Source of the DNA: Gautieria morchelliformis
Lineage: Eukaryota > Basidiomycota > Agaricomycetes > Gomphales > Gomphaceae
Direction of reading: 5' to 3'
NCBI GenBank assembly: GCA_015179125.1
Contig: WHVA01000330.1
Coordinates: 1 to 64,000, forward strand
DNA: 64,000 bases
The stretch's first letter is position 1, and every line of letters starts with the position of its first letter. The translations under genes were made by a program, and so were the position numbers. The notes beneath the pieces are model-generated. The model did no database searches. It saw nothing but the letters and a program-made list of their open reading frames with translations, and had not been told where the DNA came from. This document shows, piece by piece, positions 54,254 to 64,000 of this stretch.

Positions 54254-57200
54254 TCACCCCCCTCTAGCGTGCTGCGTCCTCGAAGCACGGGATACGAGGG
54301 ATTGAAATGCCAGCGAGCGGATCCGGCGAGGGGCACCGGGATGTGTCCTATAGAACTCCCGGAGTTTGTCTGGAGCGGAAACATCTTGCTCCGGGACCCA
54401 CGAATTCTCCTCGTACCCATACCCTTCCCATTTCACAAGGAATTGGAGTCGTCCTCGCACAAACCGGCTGTCCAGGATCCGTTCCACCACATAGTGCTCT
54501 TCCCCATCTACAATTTCCGGCGGAGGTGGCGGATGAGCCTTCCGACCTGGAATTGGGTCCTCAAACATAGGGAGTAACTTCACCACGTTGAAGACGGGGT
54601 GGAGTCGGGACATGGACATCGGAAGTCGGAGGCGGTATGCATTCCGTCCAACCCTCCGCATCACTGCGAAGGGCCCAAGGTAGCGGTGGGCAAGCTTCTG
54701 CGAAGGGCGTGTGGTGCGGATGTCACTTGCATCTAGATACACCTTGTCTCCAACTTGGTACTCTGGGGCAGGAACCCGGCGTCGGTTGTAGTACCTTGCC
54801 ATGTCATCCTTGGCCTTTGCAAGTGCCGACTTGGCTTCCGAAAGGGTGGAGTCCATGCGGTCTCGGAACTCATTGACCGTCTCGAGTCGGGACTCAGCCT
54901 GGCGTGGTTCGAAGCCCATCCGCGGGTATCGTCCGGAGTCAAGCATGAAGGGAGTCTGTTGTGTGGCGGAATGGACATGGTTGTTGTATTGGAATTCCGC
55001 CAGTGGAAGTAACTCATCCCAGTCATCCTGCCTCTCATTGACAAAGAGGCGGAGATATTGCTCCAACTCCTGATTGACCCGTTCCGTCTGTCCATCACCC
55101 TGCGGATGGTACGCTGTGGTGGTAGCCAGCTTTATTCCGAGCAGGCGGTAGAGCTCCCGAGTCAGTTCCGCGACAAACTGCGGACCTCGGCCGGAAACAA
55201 CTTGCTTCGGGAGCCCATGCAACTTCCAGACATGCGCAAGGAACAGGCGGGCCGCTCCGAGGGCTGTGATCGTCGTGTGCGTCGGAATGAAGTGGGACAC
55301 CTTGCTTACCGAATCCACGACGTTTATGATTGCGTCGTAGCCATGAGACTCTGGGAGTTCAACGATGAAGTCGACGCTGATGGTGTCCCAGCGGGATTCG
55401 GGAATCGAGAGCGGAACAAGTTCTCCGACGGGCGGATGTCGTTGCGCTTTGGTTCGGAGACAAAGGTCACATGTCTTCATGTACTGTCCAATGTAGCGGG
55501 ACATCTGAGGCCACCAGTAATTCCGAGCCACTAACTCCAGCGTCTTCCACCTGCCAGCATGCCCAGCGACCCGCGTGTCATGGTGCTGGGACACGATGCG
55601 GCGGCGGAGGTCCGCCCCATCTGGAACGTAGACCTTGCCTCTGAAGTGGAGCAGCCCATCCCGTTCCGACCATTCCGCTGCCCGTACAGACCGTGAGTGC
55701 CCTTTCCGAAGTTCCTCCACTGCCTTCACCACCGACTCCTCCTTCTCTCCATTCCGGTACTGTCTCCGGATGTCCCGGAGCATTTCCGCTTCTGCTCCAA
55801 CTGCAGTCACTCCTTCTAGGGCGCGGATTGCAAAGAGACTTGGGCGGAGCAGTGTCATATCCGCATTGTCTCCGCTTCCGCTTCCATGATCCGCACGGCG
55901 GGATAGGGCATCGGGCTTGCCCATGGTGCGGCCGGGGCGGTGGTGGAGCATGAAGTCAAACCGGGACAGGTGTAGGGACCACCGTGCTTGTCGTCGGTTC
56001 AACTTCTTAGACGTGCGGAAATACTCAAGGTTCTTGTGGTCTGTCCAGATCTCAAATGGGCATAGAGCACCCTCGAGGAAGTGTCGCCACTCCTCCAGCG
56101 CTCGGATGATTGCCAGCATCTCCTTGTCGTGGATCTCGTAGTTCCGCTCGACCGGACTGAGGCTCTTAGAGAAGAAGGCAATCGGATGCCACCCCCCACC
56201 TTCTTCCGATGACTGTTGCGACAAGACCGCTCCGGTAGCTGCGTCGGAAGAATCCGCCTCGACTCGGTAAGGGCGAGAGTCGTCGGGAAAGATCAGGACC
56301 GGGGCGGAAGTGATCAGCTCTTTGAGTTTGTCAAAGGAAGTCTGTTCCGGCTCTCCCCACCGCCATCCAACCTCCTTCTTGGTGAGGTCGAAGAGGGCAC
56401 GGGCGTGGCGGGAGAAGTCCTTGATGAACCGCCGGTAGAAATTGACAAACCCAATGAAGGACTGGACTTCCTTCTTGTTCCGCGGCACCGGCCAATCCGA
56501 CACACCGGAAACCTTGACGGGGTCCATTTCCACCTTTCCTTCCGACACATCACCCCAAGTACTCTATCCGCGTCCGCTCAAATTCGCACTTTTCCGGCTT
56601 GAGACACAGGTTGTACTCCCGGAGTCGTTCCAGCACTCTCCGCACGACTTCCCGATGTTCGGACATTGTTTTTGTGAAGATGAGGATGTCATCGAGGTAG
56701 ACGCAGACAACCCCTTCTGCTATCATGTCACGGAAAATGTCATTCATCATTGTCTGGAACGTGGCAGGACTGTTGGTGAGGCCAAAGAACATGACCTGTG
56801 GCTCAAAGAGTCCTCGGTTGGTGCGGAATGCGGCCTTCCACTCATCTCCCTCCCGGATCCGGACATTATTGAAGCCCCAGCGGACATCCAGCTTGGTGAA
56901 GTACTTCGCCCCGCGGAGTTGTGTGATCAATTCGGAAATGAGCGGAATGGGGTACCGGTTCTTGATCGTGATCGCATTCAAGGCCCGGTAATCCTGCACA
57001 AGTCTGAGCGAGCCGTCCTTCTTCTTGATGAAGAACACCGGAGATGCCATGGGTGACTTGGAGGGGCGGATCCTCCCTGTACGGAGATTTTCCGCAAGGA
57101 ATGCATCGAGCTCTACCTGCTCCTTGGGTGACAGCGGGTAGACCTTGCAGTTGGTGGGCTTCGACCCAGGCTCCAACTCGATGGCATGGTCCCACAGTTT

Positions 57201-58160
57201 CCGCGGAGGCAGGGCATCAAACGACTCCTTGGAGAAGACGTCCTCAAACTCCCGCAGGTACTCCGGAATTTCCGCCTCCACTCTATCATACCTCTTAGAG
57301 GCTTCAGCAAGGCGTTGCGAAATATTTCCGGTGGCGCGGATGTGTTCCGCCTCCGGCGGAAGGTTTACGTACAGCAAGCGCTCCCCTTCCGTCAGAGCGT
57401 CTTCCAGGCCGAGTCGGATGACGTCGGAATCGGAATTGGAAGGGGGATCCGGGTCAAATTCCGCTTCCGAGTCTTCTTCTGCAAGCAGTGGATGGGGGCC
57501 GGAACGACATGTCTGTATGAGCCGTTCGGTCTTCCGCTGCTCCTGGTGCTCCTTCCGCACTTCCGACCGGCACATGTGACACTTGGCTGGACATCGACTC
57601 ATCAGTACCTTCCGAGTCTGCCAATTGATCTCCGGGTTGTGCTCTTGAAGCCAGGTAAACCCAAGGATGATGTCTTGCTTCCCCAGGCTGGTGACAGCGA
57701 AGGAAGTGCGTTCCGAGTGTCCATCGTAGCGGAGAATTGTGTCCACTATCTCCGTGATGGACCCTGCCTCATTGGGGCTTCCATCCACATTGAACACCGG
57801 GATTGCACGTTGCAACTTCCGCGTCGTCAGTCGGTTCCGTTCCACATAGTCCCGGTCCATAAACTGACCAGTGGCCCCGCAATCGACAAGGGCGGGTCCG
57901 GATTTGACTTCCGCCGTATCTGTCGTCTGGATCTCTACCTTAATGACTAGTGACTTGGGGCCAGGGGTGGCAGCAACGACATAGCGCTTCGGAAGGCGTC
58001 TCTCCCAAGGGCGGATGCGGGATAGACGGGGTGTCGGATTTGGCTTTTGTGTGACTTTATCCGGTGGGTCTGTATGAAGTGAGGGGAGTCGGGGCTTTTC
58101 ATTCTCTACTTCAAGACAGGCAAACCGGTTATGTACAGGCAGCAGGGGCACACATCTCAC
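54254..58160 (-). pseudogene. gypsy-2 pol: protease, RT, RNase H, integrase, chromodomain
   Basis: Pol overlaps the gag end in the -1 frame (GTG at 58160). Protease: ALVDCGATGQF, Cys in place of the usual Ser/Thr. RT: LRLVQDYRALN and catalytic YLDDILIF. A frame change at about 56550, after RIEYLG, is the one indel seen. RNase H: EADSSDAATGAVL, EMLAI, TDHKNLEYF. Integrase: HHDTRVAGH..CDLC, SVDFIVELP, then VVSGRGPQF where the family has D, then QTERVNQ. The chromodomain (YVVERILDSR, QFLVKWEGYGYEENSW) is intact. The stop is at 54254. The missing integrase Asp alone would abolish integration. Confidence 0.93.
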
Positions 58161-59530
58161 CCGCTGCGCGTCACAAAATCCGACGCATCTTCCGCTTCCG
58201 ATGCGCCATGTTCCGCATTTTCGGAAACTCCTTCCGCAGTAGGCACTCTGCTTATGTCCGCAAGTGCGAGGAACTCTGGAAGGAGCTCGAGTTTCTCCTC
58301 TGTGGTCATAAGCCGGATGTCAAATGCTTGGGGGCACTCGCGGGCATAGTGGCCTGGTTGTTGACATCGGAAGCAGGTGATAGTTCCGCGGCCTTTTCCG
58401 CGCATGCGGTCAACATCCATCGGGGCAGGGCCACTCTTCGAGGGAGGAGGGCTATGGTTCCTAATAGGAGCGGGCGGAGAAAGCGTCGGAAATACTTTCC
58501 GCATGGGAATGAATGCGCTTCCGGATTTTGGCACAGGTGGAGTAGGACGAGTGGAACTGCGCGTCATATTCCGGCTCGTCTCCACGAAGGCCTCATTTGC
58601 TTCCCTGTTCCGGGACACCCTCTGTGCAGCTTGGTACCACCCTTCCGGGTCATCAAAGTCCGGAGCTCCATCCCCAAGCAGCGCAACTTGGTTCTGGAGT
58701 GTCGGATCGAGTCCTCGTCGGAATTTGATGACGATCGTCTTGTCGTCATCATACTCCGCAAGGTCGATGAGCTCCTGGAAGCGATCGATATAGTCATCGA
58801 CCGGATCCTTGGCCTGGTACCAGCTGGTCCCCTCGAGCTTCGTAAGGGCTGTGAGCTGCTCATTTTTTGGGCAGAACTGGTCGGAAAATGTTTTCTCAAA
58901 GGCGTCCCAGTCTCGGAAGTAGTTCCCCTTGCCCTTTGCTTCATGTCGGATCACCTTGTTTGCAAAACGGGATGCGCGGTCCGACTTGAAAAAGGACAAT
59001 GCCTAGTGAATCCGAGCCTGGTCGTTCGGAAAGAGGTCTCCGACAATTGCGAAGTAGATGCTGCATGTGTTGAAGAATGCGCGTCCCTTCTCCCGATCTC
59101 CGTCAAAGTCCGCCGGAGTTGCGGGTTTGACCTTTGCTAACTTCGCGGACTTTCTCTCCTCCGCTAGTTCCGCTTTTCCGAAATCCGGATCATCCAACAT
59201 TTCATTTCCACCACCTTGTGGAATATCTAACTTAGCCAAAATCGCTTGTAAGGCTGTTTCAATCGCGTCGGTCTTCATCCGGTTCCGCGTCAATTCCTCC
59301 TCCATATTCCGAAGACGATCGTCCGGATCCATGTCGGAAGGAGAAATGTGGGACGGGATTTCCGGGGTTGGGAGCTCGACGTAAGAAGAAGGGCTGTCGT
59401 ACGCTGTGTGTGCGGAAGAGGTTGCGATCTCCGAGTCGCTGTCTCCAATTCCGAACGCACCTATGGCGGCTGCGACACGCAGTACGACCGCCGGTCCTCT
59501 ATGGGAGAGACTTTTCTGCTGTAAGGGCAA
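58157..59530 (-). pseudogene. gypsy-2 gag, one premature stop
   Basis: The open frame reaches up to 59530, inside the LTR edge; a start at a later Met such as MDPDDRLRN (about 59330) is also possible. The gag core reads GRAFFNTCSIYFAIVGDLFPND, a TAG at 59000-59002 where the family has Trp, then LSFFKSDRASRFA and the Trp/Phe-rich capsid part. The CCHC knuckle is CFRCQQPGHYAREC (about 58365-58325). The frame ends at 58157, overlapping pol. Confidence 0.9.
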
Positions 59531-60001
59531 CCCTGGCTAGTTGTGGAGATCACACTACCACACAACTGACAAGGGGAAATCCAAAGTCTGTATAAATGAA
59601 CAGAGCATACAAGAGAGGGGATTCTCACCTGACAAGGGGAAATCCAAAGAGAAAAGTCTAAGGACCCCCAATGTCAGCGAGCCCGTATTATACTACGCTG
59701 CGCAGCCAGGGACAACACTTGGCACCCGCCATCAACCCTGCACCTCCCTGACCCTTGATCGACCCTTGATGTCACCTATTACGCGAGTCGCTTGATTTCC
59801 GACACTGTTCCGAGGGTGGAACTCGGAAATTGGAGTGGAACTCGGAAATTGGAGTGGAACTGGGAAGGCGAACAGAACTGGTGGAAGTTCTCCCAGAAGC
59901 GGAATCATTTCCGAGAGCGGAGGCGGAGATGGAATCGGAATCGGAAGCGGAGTCGGAAATGGAGTCGGAACTGGAAATGGAAAACAGGGTGTCCCCTGAC
60001 A
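59520..60001 (-). repeat. gypsy-2 5' LTR
   Basis: It matches the 3' LTR apart from a 19-bp duplicated GGAACTCGGAAATTGGAGT unit and scattered substitutions. Confidence 0.92.
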
Positions 60002-61491
60002 GTACCGCAATGAGGTGTTTCTTCCTGCTATGGCAAAATTCGAAGAACGAATGACAAAGTTTGAAGGACCTGAGTTGAGGCGGATTGCTCCAATTTTGAA
60101 GGCTGGTGAGAAGGAGATCATACCACAATTTCATGATGAAAGCTGCCTCACAGTGAATGATTACAAGGCAAAGGCATGGCTTGGTCCAGGGCAAACAGTC
60201 TTACAGAAGAAGGGGCGTGGCCGCCTCATTCATGTTTCAGAATTTATCAATCCAATCACAGGTCATCTGGTGCTTCGTGATTCGCAGGGCAGTATCATTG
60301 CTGAGGCTCGGAAAATAATTTTTCCAGGGTCTAATGGTGATGCTTGGTGGGACACAGAACAACTGCTTGCACAGGTCAAACACACAATTCAAGTCTTCGA
60401 GAAGGCTCATCCAAATTGTACTGCACTCTTCATTTTTGATCAGTCTTCGGCTCATGCTTCCCTTTGTCCTGATGCACTCAGAGCCTTTGAAATGAATAAG
60501 TCAGATGGTGGGAAACAGCGGGTCCAACGGGATACCATCATTCCGGACTCCAATCCATTCCCAGAACACCGAGTGTCAGGGTCCATACATTTCCTTCCAC
60601 AAGTTTCTATTTCCTTCCATGAGTTTCCGTTACCTTCCGTCAGTTTCCATAACCTTCCGTCACATTCCATCACCTTCTGTCACACTCCATCACATGTCAC
60701 ATTCCGTCACCTTCCGTAACCTTCTACAAGTTTCCGTCTCCCCTATTATGTAAGCCTTGCCAGCGCTATAAGACTGTAGCCCCTGTGGTGGCGTTTCCTC
60801 AGCTTGATCTCTGAGGATACCCACTACACAGGCAAGTCCCCATGTATCTATCGTTGGTAGAGTTATAATCTGAGGATACCCACTACACAGTTGGTCATTG
60901 TCCTAGTATCGGCTCTTATCTCCTTAGTATCTTTGGTTGTGGCTTCGTTATTAGTGTTGCCCTCACACCGAGGTGAAGTCCAGAAGATGACACTTCTAGA
61001 TGGGTGGCCCAAAGGATTGGAGCATGTTCTTACTGAGCGCGGTTTTGATGTCCGCAAAATGTGGGCGAAATGTTCACCAGTATGCCCAATTGAAAACTTA
61101 GCTTGTTGCATGGCACGAGTGCTCAGTAAGCAGGATGACTTTGCAAATCAGGAGTCCATGCTTGAGAAACTTGTCAAGAAGGCTGGCCACGAGTGCATTT
61201 TTTTGCCCAAGTTCCATTGTGAGCTCAATCCAATAGAAATGGTAAGTCTTACTGCCACCTCTTCCAAGATCTTGCTTACAGAACTCACAGTATTGGGGCT
61301 GGGTGAAATATTGTTACCATGAGGTGCCAAAGCTGACCTTTGCTGAAGCCAAGGCAACTGCGTTACAGTACCTCAATGCCTGCCCCACAGATGTGATCCG
61401 GCGATTCATCAACCATTCCTGGAGGTTCATGAGTGCATACCAGAAAGGGTTGACTGGTGATGCAGCTGCATGGGCAGTTCAGAAGCAGTGA
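60002..61491 (+). pseudogene. DDE transposase (Tc1/IS630-like), 5'-truncated, split by solo LTR F
   Basis: Reading starts mid-gene right at the gypsy-2 LTR (RNEVFLPAMAKFEERM). The DDE core shows HDESCLTVNDY, LFIFDQSSAHAS and FLPKFHCELNPIE, the D, D, E positions of this fungal family. Solo LTR F interrupts after PDSNPFPEHR and the frame resumes with GEVQKMTLLDG. A 49-bp intron (61242-61290, GTAAGT..CACAG) follows ELNPIEM, and the last exon (YWGWVKY to WAVQKQ) stops at 61489-61491. Apart from truncation and the LTR no stop is seen, so decay is recent. Confidence 0.82.
60574..60967 (+). mobile_element. Solo LTR F (394 bp) inside the DDE gene
   Basis: The insert TGTCAGGGTCC..GCCCTCACA has CCGAG at 60569-60573 and 60968-60972. 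Removing it restores the DDE frame. It contains an array of CCTTCCGTCA/TTTCCAT units (60590-60740) and a repeated GAGGATACCCACTACACA. Orientation is not certain. Confidence 0.88.
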
Positions 61492-61944
61492 CAACACCGC
61501 CAAGTTTCTAATCGGGTGATGATGTCAATTGACACAGTTTTGAACTAGAACTAGGCTACATTTGCACCTATAAAGTTCAATTTTTTGACCAAAAATTTTG
61601 GCCACCTTAAAGGGTCGTGGGAAATTTCAGATCGACACGTTTTTCGACGTTTTTCGACCCGCTGAATTCATTCCTGAGGTCAGTTTGGCGCCAAAAAATC
61701 CCTATCACTAGATATCAAAATTGTTGTGTTTGATTGTCCGCAACTGTACTCTACAGCTGTCTTCGGGGTCTAAGGGTTCATGCCGACCCTTCCGCTGATA
61801 AACCGTGACCGACACAGTGGTGCGGCGGCTAACAATGAAGCTGGTCAGTCCGGCTTTCCATACCGGCGTCCCTTATGTAAGGTATCGCTTGCTCTGAGCT
61901 TTCTCCCCGCGTTAAGGAATTCGATACTGAATACTTAATCTAGC
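61492..61944. other. Transposon/host gene boundary region
   Basis: The first half may hold the end of the DDE element (an AT-rich stretch with CCAAAAATTTTGG); no TIR was placed. The second half should include the TAP42 gene promoter. No gene is seen. Confidence 0.45.
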
Positions 61945-63382
61945 ATGTCGCTAAGAGGATTGTTCAGCCGCGCTCTCCAAAGCGCATCCAAGGCGCAGGC
62001 ATTACCTACCATGGATAATGAGACACAGGTAGATGCAGATTTCTTCCTGTGCTATACCATACCGAACCGGCTACCCACATTTCAGGATCTAGTGTTATCT
62101 TCTCTGCGGGATCTCGAGATGCTCGGACAGGGTATTGACACGTCAGGCATGTTCAGCACTAATGAGTCGCTGGAGGATCTCGCCACACGACACCTGCCTT
62201 ACTTGTTGGTGAAATATGTTGCAGCCGAAATGGAGAGCAGAATAAAGACTACGAATCGCGAGGAACGTATGAAGAGGCTTGGGAACAGCCAAGTGCGCTG
62301 TCTGACTGGTATTCCTAACGAGATAATGACATTGAACTGTTTTGCCATGAGTAGCGGGACTTGCAATCGTTTCTTCATTGGGTGCACCAATACGACATTA
62401 TCTCAGAAGAGCAGCAGAAGCTGTATTTCAGGAAGTTAGCTGGCATCAGAGACCCTGCAAAAAGACGGGAGTTAAAGATCACACAGTTCAAGGCGGAGAA
62501 AGAGCTACGTAACAGCCTAGAGGCAAGTCTCGCTTCATCAGGCCAATATGCCCTTTATTTATATGCTATGGATATGTACAGGTAATTTGCGCACGTAAAG
62601 GGCGGTCTAGCGTGGATTTAAGTGATCAGTTTGGTTTAGTAGCATCAATGTTACCGCTCCCCGACGCGTCCGAAAGGGGACAGCAGGCTGATGACGACAA
62701 CGACGACGACGAGACCCTGCGTGACATATATCTACTCGTTATTCGACTCGTATGGGTACAGGCGCAGTCTCAACTCGAAAGCATGGAGCAGGAGTTGGAG
62801 CTACTACATAGCGCTCCGCCGTTAGAATCAGAACAGCCCCAGACAAGAGCCCATGAGGATGAGACATGGAGACTGGATCTCCCCGTTAACACTAACATAG
62901 GTGGTTCGGACGGCAAAGGGCCATTAATGGATTCCCGTGGAAGGGTAAGAAACAGATCAGCTTGCGAGTGACGTGATATGGCTCATTAGACAAGCAGCCT
63001 CTCCGCCCCTTCACTATTCTTCCAGCAGGCACATCTTCGGATAGAGTGCGAATGCAGGCGGAAGTGTTTCGACCAGATCACAGACTACCTACTATGACCA
63101 TGGACGAGTATCTCGAAGAAGAGAGGCGTAGAGGCAACATCATCACCGGAGGAGGGTCAGTACGCCACCAACAGGATCGCATTCAGTTAAACAATTGTTT
63201 TTTGCAGACCACAATCCCAACATGCTCCAACTCGCACTGAACAGCTGACGTTGGATTCTGAAATGGATGGTACTGGCGAAAGCGAGCTGAAGGCAGAAGA
63301 AAAGAGACAAGAAGAAGAACGTTGGGCTCGGTACACAGACATACATCCGAAAGGAGAAGGAAATACAATGAATCGAGGATGA
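61945..63382 (+). CDS. TAP42: TAP42-like PP2A phosphatase regulatory protein
   Basis: Six exons (61945-62028, 62086-62292, 62355-62522, 62582-62944, 62995-63155, 63208-63382) give 385 residues with no stop. The N-terminal helical domain reads LRGLFSRALQSASKA, FSTNESLEDLATR and YLLVKYVAAEME. DPAKRRELKITQFKAEKEL and the C-terminal FRPDHRLPTMTMDEYLEEE (part) are hallmarks of TAP42/alpha-4, which binds PP2A-type catalytic subunits and links them to TOR signalling in the cytoplasm. Four introns are GT..AG of 50-62 bp; intron 3 (62523-62581) fits only as GC..AG with donor GCAAGT. Its intact frame and lack of transposon features mark the end of the repeat block. Confidence 0.85.
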
Positions 63383-63454
63383 CCAATGTGACCATACTTG
63401 GTGATGTACTGTACCTAGGTAGTTGTGTATCGTTGTGTACGCGTCTTCATCGAC

Positions 63455-64000
63455 ATGAAACGAGCAACAGACACTCGCGGTGGGGAAGGTGCTTCGGAGA
63501 GGCCTTCTAAACAACTTCACACAGAACAAGTCTTCTCGACAGTGATGGCTTGCTTCACCGACGAATCTGACGTCAGAGCAAGCGATCTTACCGATAAAAA
63601 AGAACTCCCTGAAGACAGGCATATCTTCGGTCAGATATTCATGCTATGGCCCGTTATTAACAACAAATGTAAAGTGCAACTTAAAACTGGGTCTGACACT
63701 CTGGATCTTGTGTTTGAAGGGCCAAGCGTGCAAAGTCTTGGGTTCATGGTGAAGGACATGGTACGGATCGCGCTAAAGGGTGCAAGAAAGGAGGCCAAGC
63801 CAGCGGGGAGTTCTAGGGCATTGCCCTTCAAGCTCGTTTTCTCCAATGGTGCAATTGTACAACTGCTTGCCTCCCAAAAACGCGAGAAGGATGAAGTAGT
63901 GAATTTGTTTAAAGGTCTTTGTCGTTATGCATCTCCTTCTCGCACTAACCATCTTATGAACTTCCATAGTTATCGAGGAGAGCAAAAGAAGAGCAGACGA
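63455..64000 (+). CDS. Unrecognised host gene, 5' part only
   Basis: The ATG at 63455 is 73 bases after the TAP42 stop on the same strand. Exon 1 runs to 63914, intron GTCTTT..CATAG spans 63915-63969, and exon 2 continues in frame (VIEESKRRAD) off the window edge. About 163 residues are visible: a polar start, FGQIFMLWPVINNKCKVQL, then alternating strands DMVRIALKGAR and LPFKLVFSNGAIVQLL. The strand pattern resembles an OB-fold, as in telomere end-binding proteins, but this is a guess. The reading is uninterrupted, so the gene is probably functional. Confidence 0.6.
   Translation, partial: MKRATDTRGGEGASERPSKQLHTEQVFSTVMACFTDESDVRASDLTDKKELPEDRHIFGQIFMLWPVINNKCKVQLKTGSDTLDLVFEGPSVQSLGFMVKDMVRIALKGARKEAKPAGSSRALPFKLVFSNGAIVQLLASQKREKDEVVNLFKGLCRYASPSRTNHLMNFHSYRGEQKKSRR

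Larger units (their letters stand above)
53791..60001 (-). mobile_element. gypsy-2: chromodomain gypsy retrotransposon
   Basis: LTRs are 53791-54253 (463 bp) and 59520-60001 (482 bp, with a 19-bp tandem duplication). Minus-strand order: gag, protease, RT, RNase H, integrase, chromodomain. A purine tract AGAGGGGGGTGA adjoins the 3' LTR. The flanks ATGAC and GTACC do not match, and the left flank is the inverted-repeat element while the right flank is a DDE gene. Confidence 0.94.

Noticed and set aside
57186..57950. 254-codon plus-strand ORF
   Set aside because: It is antisense to the gypsy-2 protease and RT start, with no recognisable features of its own.
58064..59140. 358-codon plus-strand ORF
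   Set aside because: It mirrors the gypsy-2 gag; the zinc knuckle and capsid motifs are on the minus strand. The open frame reflects codon bias.
53786..60006. A target-site duplication for gypsy-2
   Set aside because: Five-base flanks ATGAC and GTACC do not match, and shifting by a few bases does not help.
1..64000. CRISPR arrays, tRNA or rRNA genes
   Set aside because: No array with regular unique spacers was seen. The only tRNA-like sequence is the 3'-end resemblance at 8105-8128, which is a primer-binding site next to an LTR.

Overview
The window reads as a repeat-rich block from a filamentous basidiomycete, most likely an agaricomycete. The support is the set of families present (a Plavaka/Tnp2-type transposase, chromodomain gypsy elements, copia elements, a hAT with a fungal BED-like finger), short 49-62 bp introns, and one recognisable host gene of the TAP42 family. 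The genus cannot be told from the sequence.

About 61.9 kb is nested transposable elements; the last 2 kb (61945-64000) is ordinary genic DNA. From left to right: (1) copia-1 (1 to about 10.2 kb, 5' LTR off the left edge) is split by a 1,424-bp solo LTR and by a 3.3-kb gag-only LTR element in the opposite direction, which itself carries a 936-bp solo LTR. (2) 10.2-13.1 kb holds AT-rich DNA, a transposase-gene fragment and a degenerate minisatellite. (3) 13142-18410 is a young, nearly intact copia element (copia-2) inside an open reading frame. (4) 19136-19625 is a lone gypsy-2-type LTR, followed by a decayed Plavaka transposase gene (19819-23021). (5) 23303-34629 is a 5'-truncated LINE interrupted by a solo LTR and by an 8.6-kb gypsy element (gypsy-1). 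Gypsy-1 has its own solo LTR insertion and an antisense gene with a Zn2Cys6 motif. (6) 34.6-44.2 kb is gene-poor, with two copies of a 3-bp-TSD MITE, a fold-back element, a decayed minus-strand gene and scattered GC-rich motif blocks. (7) 44236-48696 is a complete hAT element with a multi-exon but disabled transposase. (8) 49985-53790 is a large inverted-repeat structure with a 12-bp minisatellite, a small spliced gene inside an 854-bp TIR element, and a poly(A) retroposon. (9) 53791-60001 is gypsy-2 on the minus strand, abutting a 5'-truncated DDE transposase gene that carries another solo LTR. (10) A TAP42-like PP2A regulator (61945-63382) and the start of a further gene (from 63455) close the window.

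Many insertions can be placed to the base. Removing the inserted DNA plus one target-site copy rejoins the host element's reading frame at solo LTRs A, C, D, E and F, element B, gypsy-1 and copia-2. This gives an order of events: the LINE preceded gypsy-1, which preceded solo LTR E; copia-1 preceded element B, which preceded solo LTR C. Most in-frame stops across unrelated elements are explained by single C-to-T (or G-to-A) changes, chiefly CGA to TGA. That suggests cytosine-methylation decay or a RIP-like process. Both gypsy elements are also strikingly rich in the pentamer TTCCG/CGGAA, unlike their neighbours.

No tRNA, rRNA, CRISPR array or bacterial-type feature was seen. Exon boundaries in decayed genes are approximate; those in the TAP42 gene were worked out codon by codon.
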